In this document: positions 1 through 8,538 of the stretch, piece after piece
How positions within the stretch are numbered: position 1 is the first letter of the stretch
Layout of the letters: every line of letters begins with the position of its first letter
Assembly: GCF_030846775.1 (NCBI RefSeq)
Contig: NZ_CP132910.1
Coordinates: forward strand, 344,001-408,000
Source: Geothrix sp. 21YS21S-2
GTDB taxonomy: Bacteria; Acidobacteriota; Holophagae; Holophagales; Holophagaceae
Reading direction: 5' to 3'
DNA length: 64,000 bases
The notes under the pieces: generated by a model
Seen by the model: only the letters and a program-made list of their open reading frames with translations
The model's database searches: none
Told to the model about the DNA's origin: nothing
Position numbers and translations under genes: made by a program

Positions 1-28
1 GAGGACCGCTGAGAAAAAACGACCTATA

Positions 29-1450
29 TCAGAACCGCAGGTCCCTTTCTCCGGCCCGGATCCTTTCCAGGTAGTTGCTGGCGGCCTCCCGGGCCTTCGG
101 GTTGGGGATCGTGGCCAGCTCCTCCTTGATCCTGTGCTCTCCGAGCTCCCTTAGTTCCGGGTCGCCGTAGTCCTCGATGTATTCCATGAGCGTCAGCAGG
201 GCGTTGGGCTGGCAGACGTTGGCGATCTGGCCGGTCTTGGCCAGCTTCATGAAGCGGTCCCCGGTCCTGCCTTCCCGGTAGCAGGCGGTGCAGTAGCTGG
301 GGACGTAGCCGTCGCGCAGGAGGTCCTTCAGCACCTCGGTGGGGCTGCGATGGTCGGCGGGCTCGAACTGGGGGACGGCGTCCTCGAAGCCCAGCTTGGG
401 GGTCTGGGCGTAGCCGCCCACCCCGGTGCAGGACCCGGCGCTCACCTGGGAGATGCCCAGGGCGATCACTTCCTCCCGGTAGCCCATGGGCTCGCGGGTG
501 GAGAGGATCATGCCGGCGTAGGGGGTGGCCAGGCGGAGCACGGCCACGACCTTCTTGAAGTCCTCGTCCGAGACCAGGTGGGGGAAGTCGCAGGCGGACA
601 CGCCGGACGCCGCGCGGATGCGGGGCACGGAGAGGGTGTGGGGACCCACGCCCAGGGCCGCCTCCAGGTGCTCGGCGTGCATGAGCATGCCCACCGTCTC
701 GTACTTCCAGTCGAAGAGCCCGTAGAGGACGCCGAGGCCCACGTCGTCGATACCGGCCCTCATGGCGCGGTCGTGGGCGCCGGTGTGCCACTCGTAGTTC
801 CGCTTGGGGCCCTTGTGCACGGCCAGGTAGGTGGGCTTGTGGTAGGTCTCCTGGAAGAGGATGTAGGTGCCGATGCCCGCGTCCTTGAGCCGGCGGTAGT
901 CGTCCTCCGTGGTGGCCGCGATGTTCACGTTCACCCGGCGGATGGCGCCGTTCTTGAACTTGAGGGAATAGATGGTCGCGATGCACTCCAGCACGTAGTC
1001 CAGGGGGCAGTTCACCGGGTCCTCGCCCACCTCCAGGGCCAGGCGCTTGTGGCCGAGGCCCTCCAGCACCCGGATCTCCTCGGCCAGCTCCGCCTGGCCC
1101 AGCCTGCGCCGCGGCATGGGGTTGTCGTGGTTGTAGCCGCAGTAGCTGCACTGGTTCACGCAGAAGTCGGAGAGGTAGAGGGGCGCGAACATCACGATGC
1201 GCCGGCCGTAGATGTGCTCCTTGATGTGCCGGGCCAGGGTGAAGACCTCGCCCAGGATGGCGGGGTCCTCCACGTTCAGGAGGACGGCGGCCTCCCGGTG
1301 GGTGAGGCCGCCGAAGGTGGCGGCGCGGTCCAGGATGGCGCGGACGGCCTTGGGGTCCCGGGCCTGCAGGACGGCGCCTTCCAGGGTGGACTCGATCTCC
1401 CCATGGTCGATGAAGTCGTTGGGATCGGAGGAACGGGGATCGTAGGACAT
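29..1450 (-). CDS. hydG: [FeFe]-hydrogenase maturase HydG (radical SAM tyrosine lyase)
   Basis: This 473-residue protein is HydG. The family cleaves tyrosine to make the CO and CN ligands, carried on an Fe synthon, for the H-cluster of [FeFe] hydrogenase in the cytoplasm. The radical-SAM cluster motif CX3CX2C is at C97/C101/C104 (FCVNQCSYCGYN). The C-terminal auxiliary-cluster motif CX2CX22C that distinguishes HydG from the ThiH family is at C387/C390/C413. Length is normal for the family. Its ATG overlaps the TGA of the upstream regulator by one base, so the two are probably translationally coupled. HydE and HydF are not in the window and may lie beyond its left edge. Identification is secure from motifs and from the hydrogenase genes alongside. 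Confidence 0.96.
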   Translation of the reverse strand: MSYDPRSSDPNDFIDHGEIESTLEGAVLQARDPKAVRAILDRAATFGGLTHREAAVLLNVEDPAILGEVFTLARHIKEHIYGRRIVMFAPLYLSDFCVNQCSYCGYNHDNPMPRRRLGQAELAEEIRVLEGLGHKRLALEVGEDPVNCPLDYVLECIATIYSLKFKNGAIRRVNVNIAATTEDDYRRLKDAGIGTYILFQETYHKPTYLAVHKGPKRNYEWHTGAHDRAMRAGIDDVGLGVLYGLFDWKYETVGMLMHAEHLEAALGVGPHTLSVPRIRAASGVSACDFPHLVSDEDFKKVVAVLRLATPYAGMILSTREPMGYREEVIALGISQVSAGSCTGVGGYAQTPKLGFEDAVPQFEPADHRSPTEVLKDLLRDGYVPSYCTACYREGRTGDRFMKLAKTGQIANVCQPNALLTLMEYIEDYGDPELRELGEHRIKEELATIPNPKAREAASNYLERIRAGERDLRF

Positions 1451-1725
1451 CAGGACTCCTTGCTTGAAGCGGGGACCTCCCGGGCCAGGGCGGTCTTGAC
1501 GGCGATGCCGGGAACGCGCCCCAGGCGCCCGGTGAGGGCGCTGAGCTCGTCGGTCGTGCCGTCGACGATGAGGGAGACGATGGACACGCCGCGCTCCCGG
1601 TAGGGGATCCCCATGCGCCCCACGATGAGGGAGGCCGAATCATGGAGGATGGCGTTGACCTCCGGCGCCGAGGCGAGGTCCTCGACGACGATTCCCACGA
1701 CCCCGAGGCGCTTCGTCATGCTCAT
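1450..1725 (-). CDS. TM1266-type [FeFe]-hydrogenase system putative regulator
   Basis: A 91-residue protein beginning MSMTKRLGVVGIVVED. It matches the small ACT/NikR-C-like family (TM1266 type) that is habitually encoded with [FeFe]-hydrogenase maturation genes. The family's biochemical role is not settled; it is usually called a putative iron-only hydrogenase system regulator. I chose the ATG at 1725 because an AGAAAGGG Shine-Dalgarno lies just upstream and the conserved domain starts immediately. A longer reading frame to 1848 adds only low-complexity proline-rich sequence. The stop overlaps the hydG start (TGATG). A sigma-70-like promoter lies about 150 bp upstream. Confidence 0.85.
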   Translation of the reverse strand: MSMTKRLGVVGIVVEDLASAPEVNAILHDSASLIVGRMGIPYRERGVSIVSLIVDGTTDELSALTGRLGRVPGIAVKTALAREVPASSKES

Positions 1726-1877
1726 GCCGGCCCTTTCTGGCGGGCCCGGCCCAGGCGTCTCGACGGGATGGACGTGCGGAGTCCCGCGTGTCCTTCCGCT
1801 CGGGGTTGGCCTTGCGGTCGGGGGTGGGGTGGAGGGTGTGACCGGCAACGGAACGGATCCCGCTGCCCGACACTCCA

Positions 1878-1906
1878 GAGATAGGCCCGCACGGGAAAAG
1901 CGTCAA
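1878..1906 (-). promoter_or_regulatory. Sigma-70-type promoter for the regulator-hydG operon
   Basis: On the minus strand TTGACG (1906-1901) is followed after exactly 17 bp by TATCTC (1883-1878). This is a good vegetative -35/-10 pair pointing at the TM1266-type gene. The predicted start near 1871 gives a leader of about 145 nt. The Rex-type operator at 1943-1960 lies upstream of it. Prediction from sequence only. Confidence 0.5.
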
Positions 1907-1942
1907 TGAATTGGGACCTATTTGATGACCTTTGGGTCTTCT

Positions 1943-1960
1943 TTGTGACCGGGATCACAC
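1943..1960. promoter_or_regulatory. Rex-type operator between hydG and rex arms
   Basis: An 18-bp inverted repeat, TTGTGA-N6-TCACAC, differs in one base from the outer arms of the Rex consensus (TTGTGA-N6-TCACAA). It lies 84 bp before the rex ATG and between two divergent hydrogenase transcription units. Rex family proteins release DNA when NADH is high, so redox control and autoregulation are expected. The core TGTGA-N6-TCACA is also a perfect CRP-type half-site pair, so CRP/FNR binding cannot be excluded. An AT-rich block with a possible -10 (TAAAAT, 1991-1996) lies downstream. The rest of the 318-bp gap 1726-2043 shows nothing else clear. Confidence 0.6.
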
Positions 1961-2043
1961 AGAAGATCTCCAGGTCTTTTGAGATGAGTCTAAAATATAT
2001 CGTAACACTCTGTCACGTTGTAGCACTTTTCACGGATGGCTTC

Positions 2044-2700
2044 ATGAAGCTCATTTCGGGGAAGATCGTCGAGCGCCTGGCGCGCTACCGCACGTTCCTG
2101 ACGGAACAGGCGCCGGGGCACCGCACCCACCTCTTCTCGCACGAGATCGCCGCGGCCATGCGCACGGCGGACTCCCAGGTGCGCCGGGACCTCATGGCCA
2201 TCGGCACCCAGGGCGTCCCCCGCCACGGCTACGAGGTCGAGGCCCTCATGGAGAAGCTGGACCTGGCGCTGTGCCTGGACCGCACCCACGCGGTGGCGGT
2301 GGTGGGCGCCGGGCACCTGGGCCGGGCCCTCATCTCCTTCCTGGAGGCCAGCCGCTCCACCCTGTGCATCAAGGCGGCCTTCGACACCGACCCCGCCAAG
2401 TGCAACCGGGTCCACGCGGGCGTGAAGTGCCACCCCATGGAGTCCCTGGAGGCCGTCATCGCCCGGGAGGGCATCACGCTGGCCATCCTCTGCGTGCCCG
2501 CCGCAAGCGCCCAGGGGGCCGCGGACCAGCTGGTGCACGCGGGCGTGAAGGGGATCCTGAATTTCGCGCCGGTGGCCCTGCGGGTCCCGGTGAACGTCGC
2601 GCTGGAAGAACTCGTCATCACCACCTACCTGGAAAAGCTCGCCTACTTCACCACTCATCCCTCAAAGGAGCGCCGGAATGGCCGACATGAAGAGCGTTGA
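2044..2700 (+). CDS. rex: Redox-sensing transcriptional repressor Rex
   Basis: A 218-residue Rex. The N-terminal winged helix covers roughly residues 1-75. The Rossmann NAD(H)-binding domain follows with the glycine motif VVGAGHLGRAL. The C-terminal helix resembles the domain-swapped dimer helix of Rex. Rex senses the NADH/NAD+ ratio. I chose ATG 2044 (MKLISGKIVERLARYRTFL), where homology begins; an upstream extension in the same frame to 1906 runs through the AT-rich promoter region and is unlikely to be translated. The 3' end overlaps hydC by 23 bp, with the hydC Shine-Dalgarno (AAAGGAG) inside rex, so it appears to be the first gene of the hydrogenase operon. Confidence 0.9.
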   Translation: MKLISGKIVERLARYRTFLTEQAPGHRTHLFSHEIAAAMRTADSQVRRDLMAIGTQGVPRHGYEVEALMEKLDLALCLDRTHAVAVVGAGHLGRALISFLEASRSTLCIKAAFDTDPAKCNRVHAGVKCHPMESLEAVIAREGITLAILCVPAASAQGAADQLVHAGVKGILNFAPVALRVPVNVALEELVITTYLEKLAYFTTHPSKERRNGRHEER

Positions 2701-3157
2701 GACCATCCTCGAGGGTCACCCGGACGCCGGGCGCGACCATCTCATCCCCATCCTGCAGGAGGTCCAGGCAGCGGAAGGCTACCTGTCCAAGGCCGCCATC
2801 ACCCGCGTGGGCATCGCGCTGGATCTTCCCGCCAGCAAGATCTTCGGGGTCGCCACCTTCTACAACATGTTCCGGTTCCAGCCGCGCGGGAAGTTCCACG
2901 TGATGGTCTGCCGGGGCACCGCCTGCCACGTCAAGGGCAGCAAGCGCGTCCTGGACATGGTGGAGAAGGTCCTCAAGATCGCCCCCGGCGAGACCAGCCG
3001 GGACGGCCTGTTCAGCCTGGAGGTCGTGGCCTGCATGGGAGCCTGCGGCCTGGCGCCGGTGGTGAACATCAACGGCCAGTTCCACGCCAAGGTCACCCCC
3101 ATGAAGCTGCAGCGCATCCTGGAAGAATGCCGCTCGGAGGAGTTCAGCCATGTCTAG
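2678..3157 (+). CDS. hydC: HydC/NuoE-like [2Fe-2S] subunit of the hydrogenase
   Basis: A 159-residue thioredoxin-fold [2Fe-2S] protein of the NuoE family. The cluster ligands are visible as C78, C83, C119 and C123 (CRGTAC and CMGAC). In Thermotoga-type electron-bifurcating hydrogenases the equivalent HydC passes electrons between the HydB flavin site and HydA. The gene sits between rex (23-bp overlap) and the hydB fusion (8-bp overlap), and hydA follows, so it is a hydrogenase subunit and not part of respiratory complex I; no other nuo genes are present. Its length is that of stand-alone NuoE/HydC. Confidence 0.9.
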   Translation: MADMKSVETILEGHPDAGRDHLIPILQEVQAAEGYLSKAAITRVGIALDLPASKIFGVATFYNMFRFQPRGKFHVMVCRGTACHVKGSKRVLDMVEKVLKIAPGETSRDGLFSLEVVACMGACGLAPVVNINGQFHAKVTPMKLQRILEECRSEEFSHV

Positions 3158-6100
3158 CGGATCCAAGGTCTCCTGCTGGGACGTCCCGGCCCGTCCCGCC
3201 CCCGCGCTTCTCGCGGCCCTCAAGGACGGCCCCTTCAAGGGCGAAGGCGTCGAGAACCTCATCGCCGGCCTGCGCCGGGAGCGGGTCGAAAGGCCCGTGA
3301 TCTTCGTGGGCGCGGGCACCTGCGGCCTGGGCGCCGGGGCCGGCAAGACCCTCGCCAAGGTCCGCGACTGGTGCGCGGCCAAGGGGATGGACGCCGACAT
3401 CAAGGAAGTGGGCTGCATCGGCCTGTGCTCCGAGGAGCCCCTGGTGGACATCCAGGTGCCGGGCAAGGCGCGGGTGAGCTTCTCCTCCATCACCGCCGAC
3501 AAGGTGGACGCGCTCCTGGACGGGTTCTTCGCGGGCCGCATGCCCTTGGACTGGGTCCTGGGCGACTTCCCCGCCGAAGGGCTCGAGTCCTGGCCCAAGG
3601 TCAGGCCCCTGGCCGAGCATCCCTTCCTGGCCCTCCAGAAGCGCTGGGTGCTGGCCAACTCCGGCCTCCTCGACTTCCGGTCCATCGACGAGTACATCGC
3701 CCGGGGCGGCTACTCCGCCCTGCACAAGACCCTCACGACCCGGACCCGCCAGGAGGTGGTGGACGACGTGCTGGCCTCGGGGCTGCGGGGCAGGGGCGGG
3801 GCGGGCTTCCCCACCGGCCGCAAGTGGCAGATGGCCCTGGCCTCGCCGGGCGACCAGAAGTACATGATCTGCAACGCCGACGAGGGCGACCCCGGCGCCT
3901 TCATGGACCGCGCGGTGTGCGAGAGCGATCCCCACCGCCTCCTGGAGGGCATGGTCACGGGCTGCTACGCCATCGGCGCCTCCAGGGCCTACATCTACAT
4001 CCGGGCCGAGTACCCCCTGGCCATCGAGAACCTGAAGATCGCCATGGCCCAGGCCAAGGCCTACGGGCTTTTGGGCGAGAACATCCTGGGCAGCGGCTTC
4101 AGCCTGGACATCATCATCAAGATGGGCGCCGGCGCCTTCGTGTGCGGCGAGGAGACCGCCCTCATCCACTCCATCGAGGGCAAGCGCGGCATGCCGCGGC
4201 CCCGGCCCCCCTATCCCATCCAGTCCGGCGTCTTCGGCAAGCCCACGGTCATCAACAACGTGGAGACCTTCGCCAACGTGCCGACCATCATGCAGAACGG
4301 GCCCGAGGCCTTCGCGGCCCTGGGCACGGCGGGCAGCAAGGGCACCAAGGTCTTCGCCCTGTCGGGCATGGTCCGGCGCACGGGCCTGGTGGAAGTGCCC
4401 ATGGGCACGAAGATCCGCGACGTGGTCTTCGCCGTGGGCGGCGGCATCCCCAACGGCAAGAAGGCCAAGGCCGTGCAGATCGGCGGGCCCTCCGGGGGCT
4501 GCATCCCCGAGCCCCAGATGGACGTGGCCTGCGACTACGAGGAACTGAAGTCCTTCGGCGCCATCATGGGCTCCGGCGGCCTGGTGGTCATGGACGAGAA
4601 CACCTGCATGGTGGACCTGGCCAAGTTCTTCATGGAGTTCATCCAGAGCGAGAGCTGCGGCAAGTGCATCCCCTGCCGGGAGGGTACCAAGCAGATGCTG
4701 GACATCCTCCAGGCCATCACCCAGAACCGCCGGGCCGAGGAGGGCCTCGACGCCCTCCTGCGGGTGCGCGGGGTCATGGTGCTCAAGGAGCTGGGCGAGG
4801 CCATCCAGAAGAGCAGCCTCTGCGGGCTGGGCCAGACGGCGCCCAACCCGGTGCTGTCGACCCTGAAGTGGTTCCGGGACGAGTACGAGGCCCACATCTA
4901 CGAGCGCCGCTGCCCCGCCGGGGCCTGCCGGGAGCTGGTGGGCGCGCCCTGCCAGGCCGGGTGCCCCGTGGGCACGGAAGTGTGGAAGTACGTGGCCCAC
5001 GTGGCCCTCGGGGAATACGACGACGCCTACCAGGCCATCCGCGGCGCCAATCCCTTCCCCTCGGTGTGCGCGCGCGTCTGCAACCACCCCTGCGAGGCCG
5101 GCTGCCGCTGCGGCACCACCGGCGGCGATCCCATCGCCATCCGCGACCTCAAGCGGTTCGTGGTGGACCGCGTGGATCCCAAGGTCTTCAAGATGTCCGC
5201 CAGGCCCGCCAAGCCGGGCGCGCCCCGGGTGGCGGTGGTGGGCGCGGGGCCCGCGGGCCTCACGGCCGCCCACGCCCTGGGCATGAAGGGCTACAAGGTC
5301 ACCGTCTTCGAGCGCGAGCACCGCCCCGGAGGCATGCTGGTGGCGGGCATCCCCAGCTACCGCCTGCCCCGCAACGTCCTCAACGCCGAGATCGACAGCC
5401 TCATCAACGAGAACGTCACCCTCGAGCTGAACAAGGCCATGGGCAGGGACTTCACGGTGCAGAGCCTGAAGGAGGAAGGGTACCAGGCCGTCTACCTGGC
5501 CCTGGGCGCCCACCAGAGCAAGCGCCTGGGACTTCCGGGCGACGACGCCAAGGGGATCCTCCCCGGCATCCGGTTCCTCAAGGCCTTCAACCTCCACGGC
5601 GAGTCCCTGGGCAGGGGCCGCGTGGGCATCATCGGGGGCGGCAACAGCGCCCTGGACGCGGCCCGGGTCGCCATCCGCCAGAAGGACGTGACGGACGTGA
5701 CGGTCTACTACCGCCGCACCCGCAACGAGATGCCCGCCTACCAGGAGGAGATCGAGGCCGCGCTGGAGGAGGGCATCCGCCTGGAGACCCTGGTCACGCC
5801 GCTGGCCGTGAAGGCGGAGGACGGCGTCCTCAAGGGCATCGAGTTCCTGCGCAACGAACTGGGCGACAAGGACGAGAGCGGGCGCGCCCGGCCCGTGCCC
5901 ATCCCGGGCAGCGAGTTCACGGCCGAGCTGGACACCCTGGTGGTGGCCATCTCCGAGGAGCCCGAGACCGGCGCCCTGGAGGGCTTCAAGGTGAAGTCCT
6001 GGGGCGGGCTGGTGATCAACCCCGAGTCCTACATCACCTCCCAGAAGCGGGTCTTCGGGGGCGGCGACGTGGTGACCGGGCCCAGCACCGTCATCGAGGC

Positions 6101-6383
6101 CGTGGCCGCGGGCAAGAACGCCGCGGTGATGATCGACCGGCAGCTCACGGGGCGCCAGCTCAGGGCCCTGCCCAGGGTGGCGCTGCCGACGGTCTACGTG
6201 CCGCCCTTCTCCACCGACGAGGAGGAGGGCGAGGGACCCGGACGGGCCCACCCGGAGCACCTGCCCGTGGCCGAGCGCTGCGGGAACTTCCGGGAGGTGG
6301 ACCTGTGCCTCACCGAGGAGCGCGCCCTTTGCGAAGCCCGTCGCTGCCTGCGCTGCGACATCGAATTCACCCAACCGGTCTAG
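3150..6383 (+). CDS. hydB: HydB-type NADH/FMN subunit fused to an NfnB/GltD-like FAD oxidoreductase
   Basis: At 1077 residues this is far longer than a normal HydB or NuoF (about 600). Domains in order: an N-terminal thioredoxin-like [2Fe-2S] domain (~45-110, C58, C89, C93); the NuoF NADH/FMN domain with RGRGGAGFPTGRKW near 212; an SLBB region; a NuoF-type [4Fe-4S] site (SCGKCIPCREG, ~501). A second half follows: a two-cluster ferredoxin-like region (~590-650, CQAGC, CARVCNHPCEAGC), an FAD motif VVGAGPAGLTAAHA (~695) and a nucleotide motif GIIGGGNSALDAA (~825), as in GltD/NfnB. It should take electrons between NAD(P)(H), ferredoxin and HydA. The reading frame is continuous, so the fusion is genuine in this sequence. 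Cofactor preference of the second module cannot be read from sequence. Confidence 0.9.
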   Translation: MSSGSKVSCWDVPARPAPALLAALKDGPFKGEGVENLIAGLRRERVERPVIFVGAGTCGLGAGAGKTLAKVRDWCAAKGMDADIKEVGCIGLCSEEPLVDIQVPGKARVSFSSITADKVDALLDGFFAGRMPLDWVLGDFPAEGLESWPKVRPLAEHPFLALQKRWVLANSGLLDFRSIDEYIARGGYSALHKTLTTRTRQEVVDDVLASGLRGRGGAGFPTGRKWQMALASPGDQKYMICNADEGDPGAFMDRAVCESDPHRLLEGMVTGCYAIGASRAYIYIRAEYPLAIENLKIAMAQAKAYGLLGENILGSGFSLDIIIKMGAGAFVCGEETALIHSIEGKRGMPRPRPPYPIQSGVFGKPTVINNVETFANVPTIMQNGPEAFAALGTAGSKGTKVFALSGMVRRTGLVEVPMGTKIRDVVFAVGGGIPNGKKAKAVQIGGPSGGCIPEPQMDVACDYEELKSFGAIMGSGGLVVMDENTCMVDLAKFFMEFIQSESCGKCIPCREGTKQMLDILQAITQNRRAEEGLDALLRVRGVMVLKELGEAIQKSSLCGLGQTAPNPVLSTLKWFRDEYEAHIYERRCPAGACRELVGAPCQAGCPVGTEVWKYVAHVALGEYDDAYQAIRGANPFPSVCARVCNHPCEAGCRCGTTGGDPIAIRDLKRFVVDRVDPKVFKMSARPAKPGAPRVAVVGAGPAGLTAAHALGMKGYKVTVFEREHRPGGMLVAGIPSYRLPRNVLNAEIDSLINENVTLELNKAMGRDFTVQSLKEEGYQAVYLALGAHQSKRLGLPGDDAKGILPGIRFLKAFNLHGESLGRGRVGIIGGGNSALDAARVAIRQKDVTDVTVYYRRTRNEMPAYQEEIEAALEEGIRLETLVTPLAVKAEDGVLKGIEFLRNELGDKDESGRARPVPIPGSEFTAELDTLVVAISEEPETGALEGFKVKSWGGLVINPESYITSQKRVFGGGDVVTGPSTVIEAVAAGKNAAVMIDRQLTGRQLRALPRVALPTVYVPPFSTDEEEGEGPGRAHPEHLPVAERCGNFREVDLCLTEERALCEARRCLRCDIEFTQPV

Positions 6384-6395
6384 ACGGAGTCACCG

Positions 6396-8117
6396 ATGCT
6401 AGCCATTGAAGCGAACGGACAGAAACTGGAAGCCAAGAAGGGGGACACCATCCTGCAGGCGCTCAAGCGCGGCGGGATCCACGTCCCCACCATCTGCCAC
6501 ATGGAGGGCCTGCTGCCCTCGGGCACCTGCCGCATGTGCGTCGTGGAGGTGGAGGGCGCCCCCGGCCTCGTGCCGGCGTGCTCCTTCCCCGCGGCCGAGG
6601 GGATGAGGATCCACACCAGCACCCCCACGGTCCTGAAGACCCGCAAGGCCATCGTGGAGCTGCTGCTCTCGAACCACCCCGACGACTGCCTCTACTGCGC
6701 CCGGAACGGCAAGTGCGACCTGTCCGACCTGGCCCGGGAGCACGGCATCCGCAACCGGGTGTTCCGGGGCCTGCGCAAGCGCAAGGAGAAGGACATCTCC
6801 AGCCCCTCCATCGTGAGGGACCCCGAGAAGTGCATCCTCTGCGGCAAGTGCGTGCGGGTCTGCGAGGAGGTGCAGGGCGTCTCGGCCATCGACTTCATCA
6901 ACCGCGGCTCCAAGGCCTTCGTGGGCACCGCCTTCGACGAAGGCATGAACGTGAGCTGCTGCATCAACTGCGGCCAGTGCATCCTGGTGTGCCCCACCGC
7001 CGCGCTCACCGAGCGCAGCTACGTGGACGAGGTCATGCGGGTGCTGGCCGACCCCGGCAAGACCGTGGTGGTGCAGCACGCCCCGGCCGTCTCGGTGTCC
7101 ATCGCCGAGGAGTTCGGCTTCAAGCCGGGCACCGACATCGACGGCCAGATGGTGGCCGCCCTGCGCCGGGTGGGCTTCAAGCGCGTTTTCGACACGTCGT
7201 TCACCGCCGACCTCACCATCATGGAGGAGGGCAGCGAACTCATCCAGCGCATCACCGAGGGCGGCCCGCTGCCCATGTTCACCAGCTGCTCCCCGGGCTG
7301 GATCAAGTTCGTGGAGCAGTTCTACCCCGAGCTCCTGCCCAACGTCTCCACCTGCAAGAGCCCGCAGCAGATGATGGGCGCGGTGATCAAGACCTTCTTC
7401 GCGAAGCGCGAGAACCTGGATCCCAAGGACATCGTCAGCGTCTCGATCATGCCGTGCACCGCCAAGAAGTTCGAGTGCGCCCGGCCCGAGATGGGCCGGG
7501 ACTACGTGCCCGACGTCGACTACGTGCTCACCACCCGGGAACTGGCCGAGCTCTTCCGCATCAAGGGCGTCGATCCCGGCACCCTGGAGCCCGAGGGCGC
7601 CGACACCCCCTTCGGGGAGCGCTCCAGCGCCGGCAAGCTCTTCGGGGCCTCGGGCGGCGTCATGGAGGCGGCGGTGCGCAGCGCCTTCTTCCTCCTCACG
7701 GGCGACGAGATGAAGGAGTACCGGATCCAGGACCTGCGGGGCATGAAGGGCAGCAAGGAGCTGCGGGTGAAGGTGGGCGACCTGGAAGTGGGCGCCGCCG
7801 TGGTCTCCAGCCTGGGCCAGGCGAGAAGGCTCATGGACGAGATCAAGGCCGGACGCAGCGACCTGCACTTCGTGGAGGTCATGACCTGCCCGGGCGGGTG
7901 CATCAACGGCGGCGGCCAGCCCCTCAAGGCCGACCTGGAGTCCGTGAAGGCCCGCATGGCCGCGCTCTACACCATCGACAAGACCGACACCCTGCGGGTC
8001 AGCCACCGCAACAGCCAGGTGCAGCGGCTCTACACGGAGTTCCTGGGCAAGCCCCTGGGCCACCTGAGCCACCAGCTGCTCCACACCAAGTACCAGAAAC
8101 GCGAAGTCCTGCAATAG
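6396..8117 (+). CDS. hydA: [FeFe] hydrogenase catalytic subunit HydA
   Basis: A 573-residue catalytic subunit. The N-terminal plant-type [2Fe-2S] domain uses C34, C45, C48 and C62. The His-Cys cluster motif is HPDDCLYCARNGKC (~94-107). Two [4Fe-4S] ferredoxin sites follow (CILCGKCVRVC and CINCGQCILVC). The H-cluster domain has P1 TSCSPGW (C298), P2 IMPCTAKKFE (C354) and P3 VMTCPGGCINGGG (C498, C502). P1 carries Ser299 where the textbook motif has a second Cys. There is no extra C-terminal [2Fe-2S] domain as in longer HydA forms. ACGGAG precedes the ATG. With hydC and the hydB fusion it forms a multi-subunit soluble hydrogenase, probably NAD(P)H/ferredoxin-linked. Confidence 0.93.
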   Translation: MLAIEANGQKLEAKKGDTILQALKRGGIHVPTICHMEGLLPSGTCRMCVVEVEGAPGLVPACSFPAAEGMRIHTSTPTVLKTRKAIVELLLSNHPDDCLYCARNGKCDLSDLAREHGIRNRVFRGLRKRKEKDISSPSIVRDPEKCILCGKCVRVCEEVQGVSAIDFINRGSKAFVGTAFDEGMNVSCCINCGQCILVCPTAALTERSYVDEVMRVLADPGKTVVVQHAPAVSVSIAEEFGFKPGTDIDGQMVAALRRVGFKRVFDTSFTADLTIMEEGSELIQRITEGGPLPMFTSCSPGWIKFVEQFYPELLPNVSTCKSPQQMMGAVIKTFFAKRENLDPKDIVSVSIMPCTAKKFECARPEMGRDYVPDVDYVLTTRELAELFRIKGVDPGTLEPEGADTPFGERSSAGKLFGASGGVMEAAVRSAFFLLTGDEMKEYRIQDLRGMKGSKELRVKVGDLEVGAAVVSSLGQARRLMDEIKAGRSDLHFVEVMTCPGGCINGGGQPLKADLESVKARMAALYTIDKTDTLRVSHRNSQVQRLYTEFLGKPLGHLSHQLLHTKYQKREVLQ

Positions 8118-8129
8118 GGAGCGATGTCC

Positions 8130-8522
8130 ATGACCGAGAAGAAGAACGTCCTTGTAGTCGACGACGACATCGACCTGCTCGAGCAGGTGGCCTTCGTGCT
8201 CGCATCGGAGGGCTACCACGTCATCAAGGCCCAGGGCCAGAAGGAGGGGGAGGAGGCGCTCCTTGCCACCATCCCCGACCTGGCGGTCCTGGACCTGATG
8301 ATGGAGAACATGGATTCGGGGTTCGTGCTGTGCCACCATGTGAAACGCCTTTATCCCGAGACTCCCGTGATCCTGCTCACCGCCGTCAAGGCCGCCACCG
8401 GCCTCGACTTCCACCCCCAGTCCGACGAGGCCGCCTCCTGGGTCAAGGCGGACCTGGTGATGGACAAGCCGGTCAGGCCCGAGCAGCTCCGGGCCGAGGC
8501 CCGGAGACTGATGAAACTCTGA
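8130..8522 (+). CDS. Single-domain response regulator (CheY-like)
   Basis: A stand-alone receiver domain of about 130 residues with the acidic pair DDD near residue 11, phospho-acceptor D55 (LAVLDLMM), T84 and the conserved lysine K113 (MDKP). It has no output domain, so it probably relays phosphate or binds a partner. I prefer ATG 8130 over ATG 8124 because the AGGGAG Shine-Dalgarno (8116-8121) is only 2 nt from the first ATG but 8 nt from the second. It lies directly between hydA and the hydrogenase-like sensor kinase and is the obvious candidate partner of that kinase. Confidence 0.85.
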   Translation: MTEKKNVLVVDDDIDLLEQVAFVLASEGYHVIKAQGQKEGEEALLATIPDLAVLDLMMENMDSGFVLCHHVKRLYPETPVILLTAVKAATGLDFHPQSDEAASWVKADLVMDKPVRPEQLRAEARRLMKL

Positions 8523-8538
8523 CGCGGAGGCACCGGCC

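Noticed and set aside
24-1643. Long overlapping frame antisense-shifted to hydG.
   Set aside because: It is a high-GC shadow rich in Arg/Pro/Gly; hydG in the other frame has all family motifs.
2018-2035. Second Rex-like site (TTGTAGC-N4-TTCACGG) before rex.
   Set aside because: Only 9 of 14 arm positions match, so it was left out of the feature list and mentioned only with the main site.
3144-6374. 1076-codon minus-strand frame opposite the hydB fusion.
   Set aside because: His/Gly/Ala/Leu-rich shadow of a real gene with no domain and no ribosome site.
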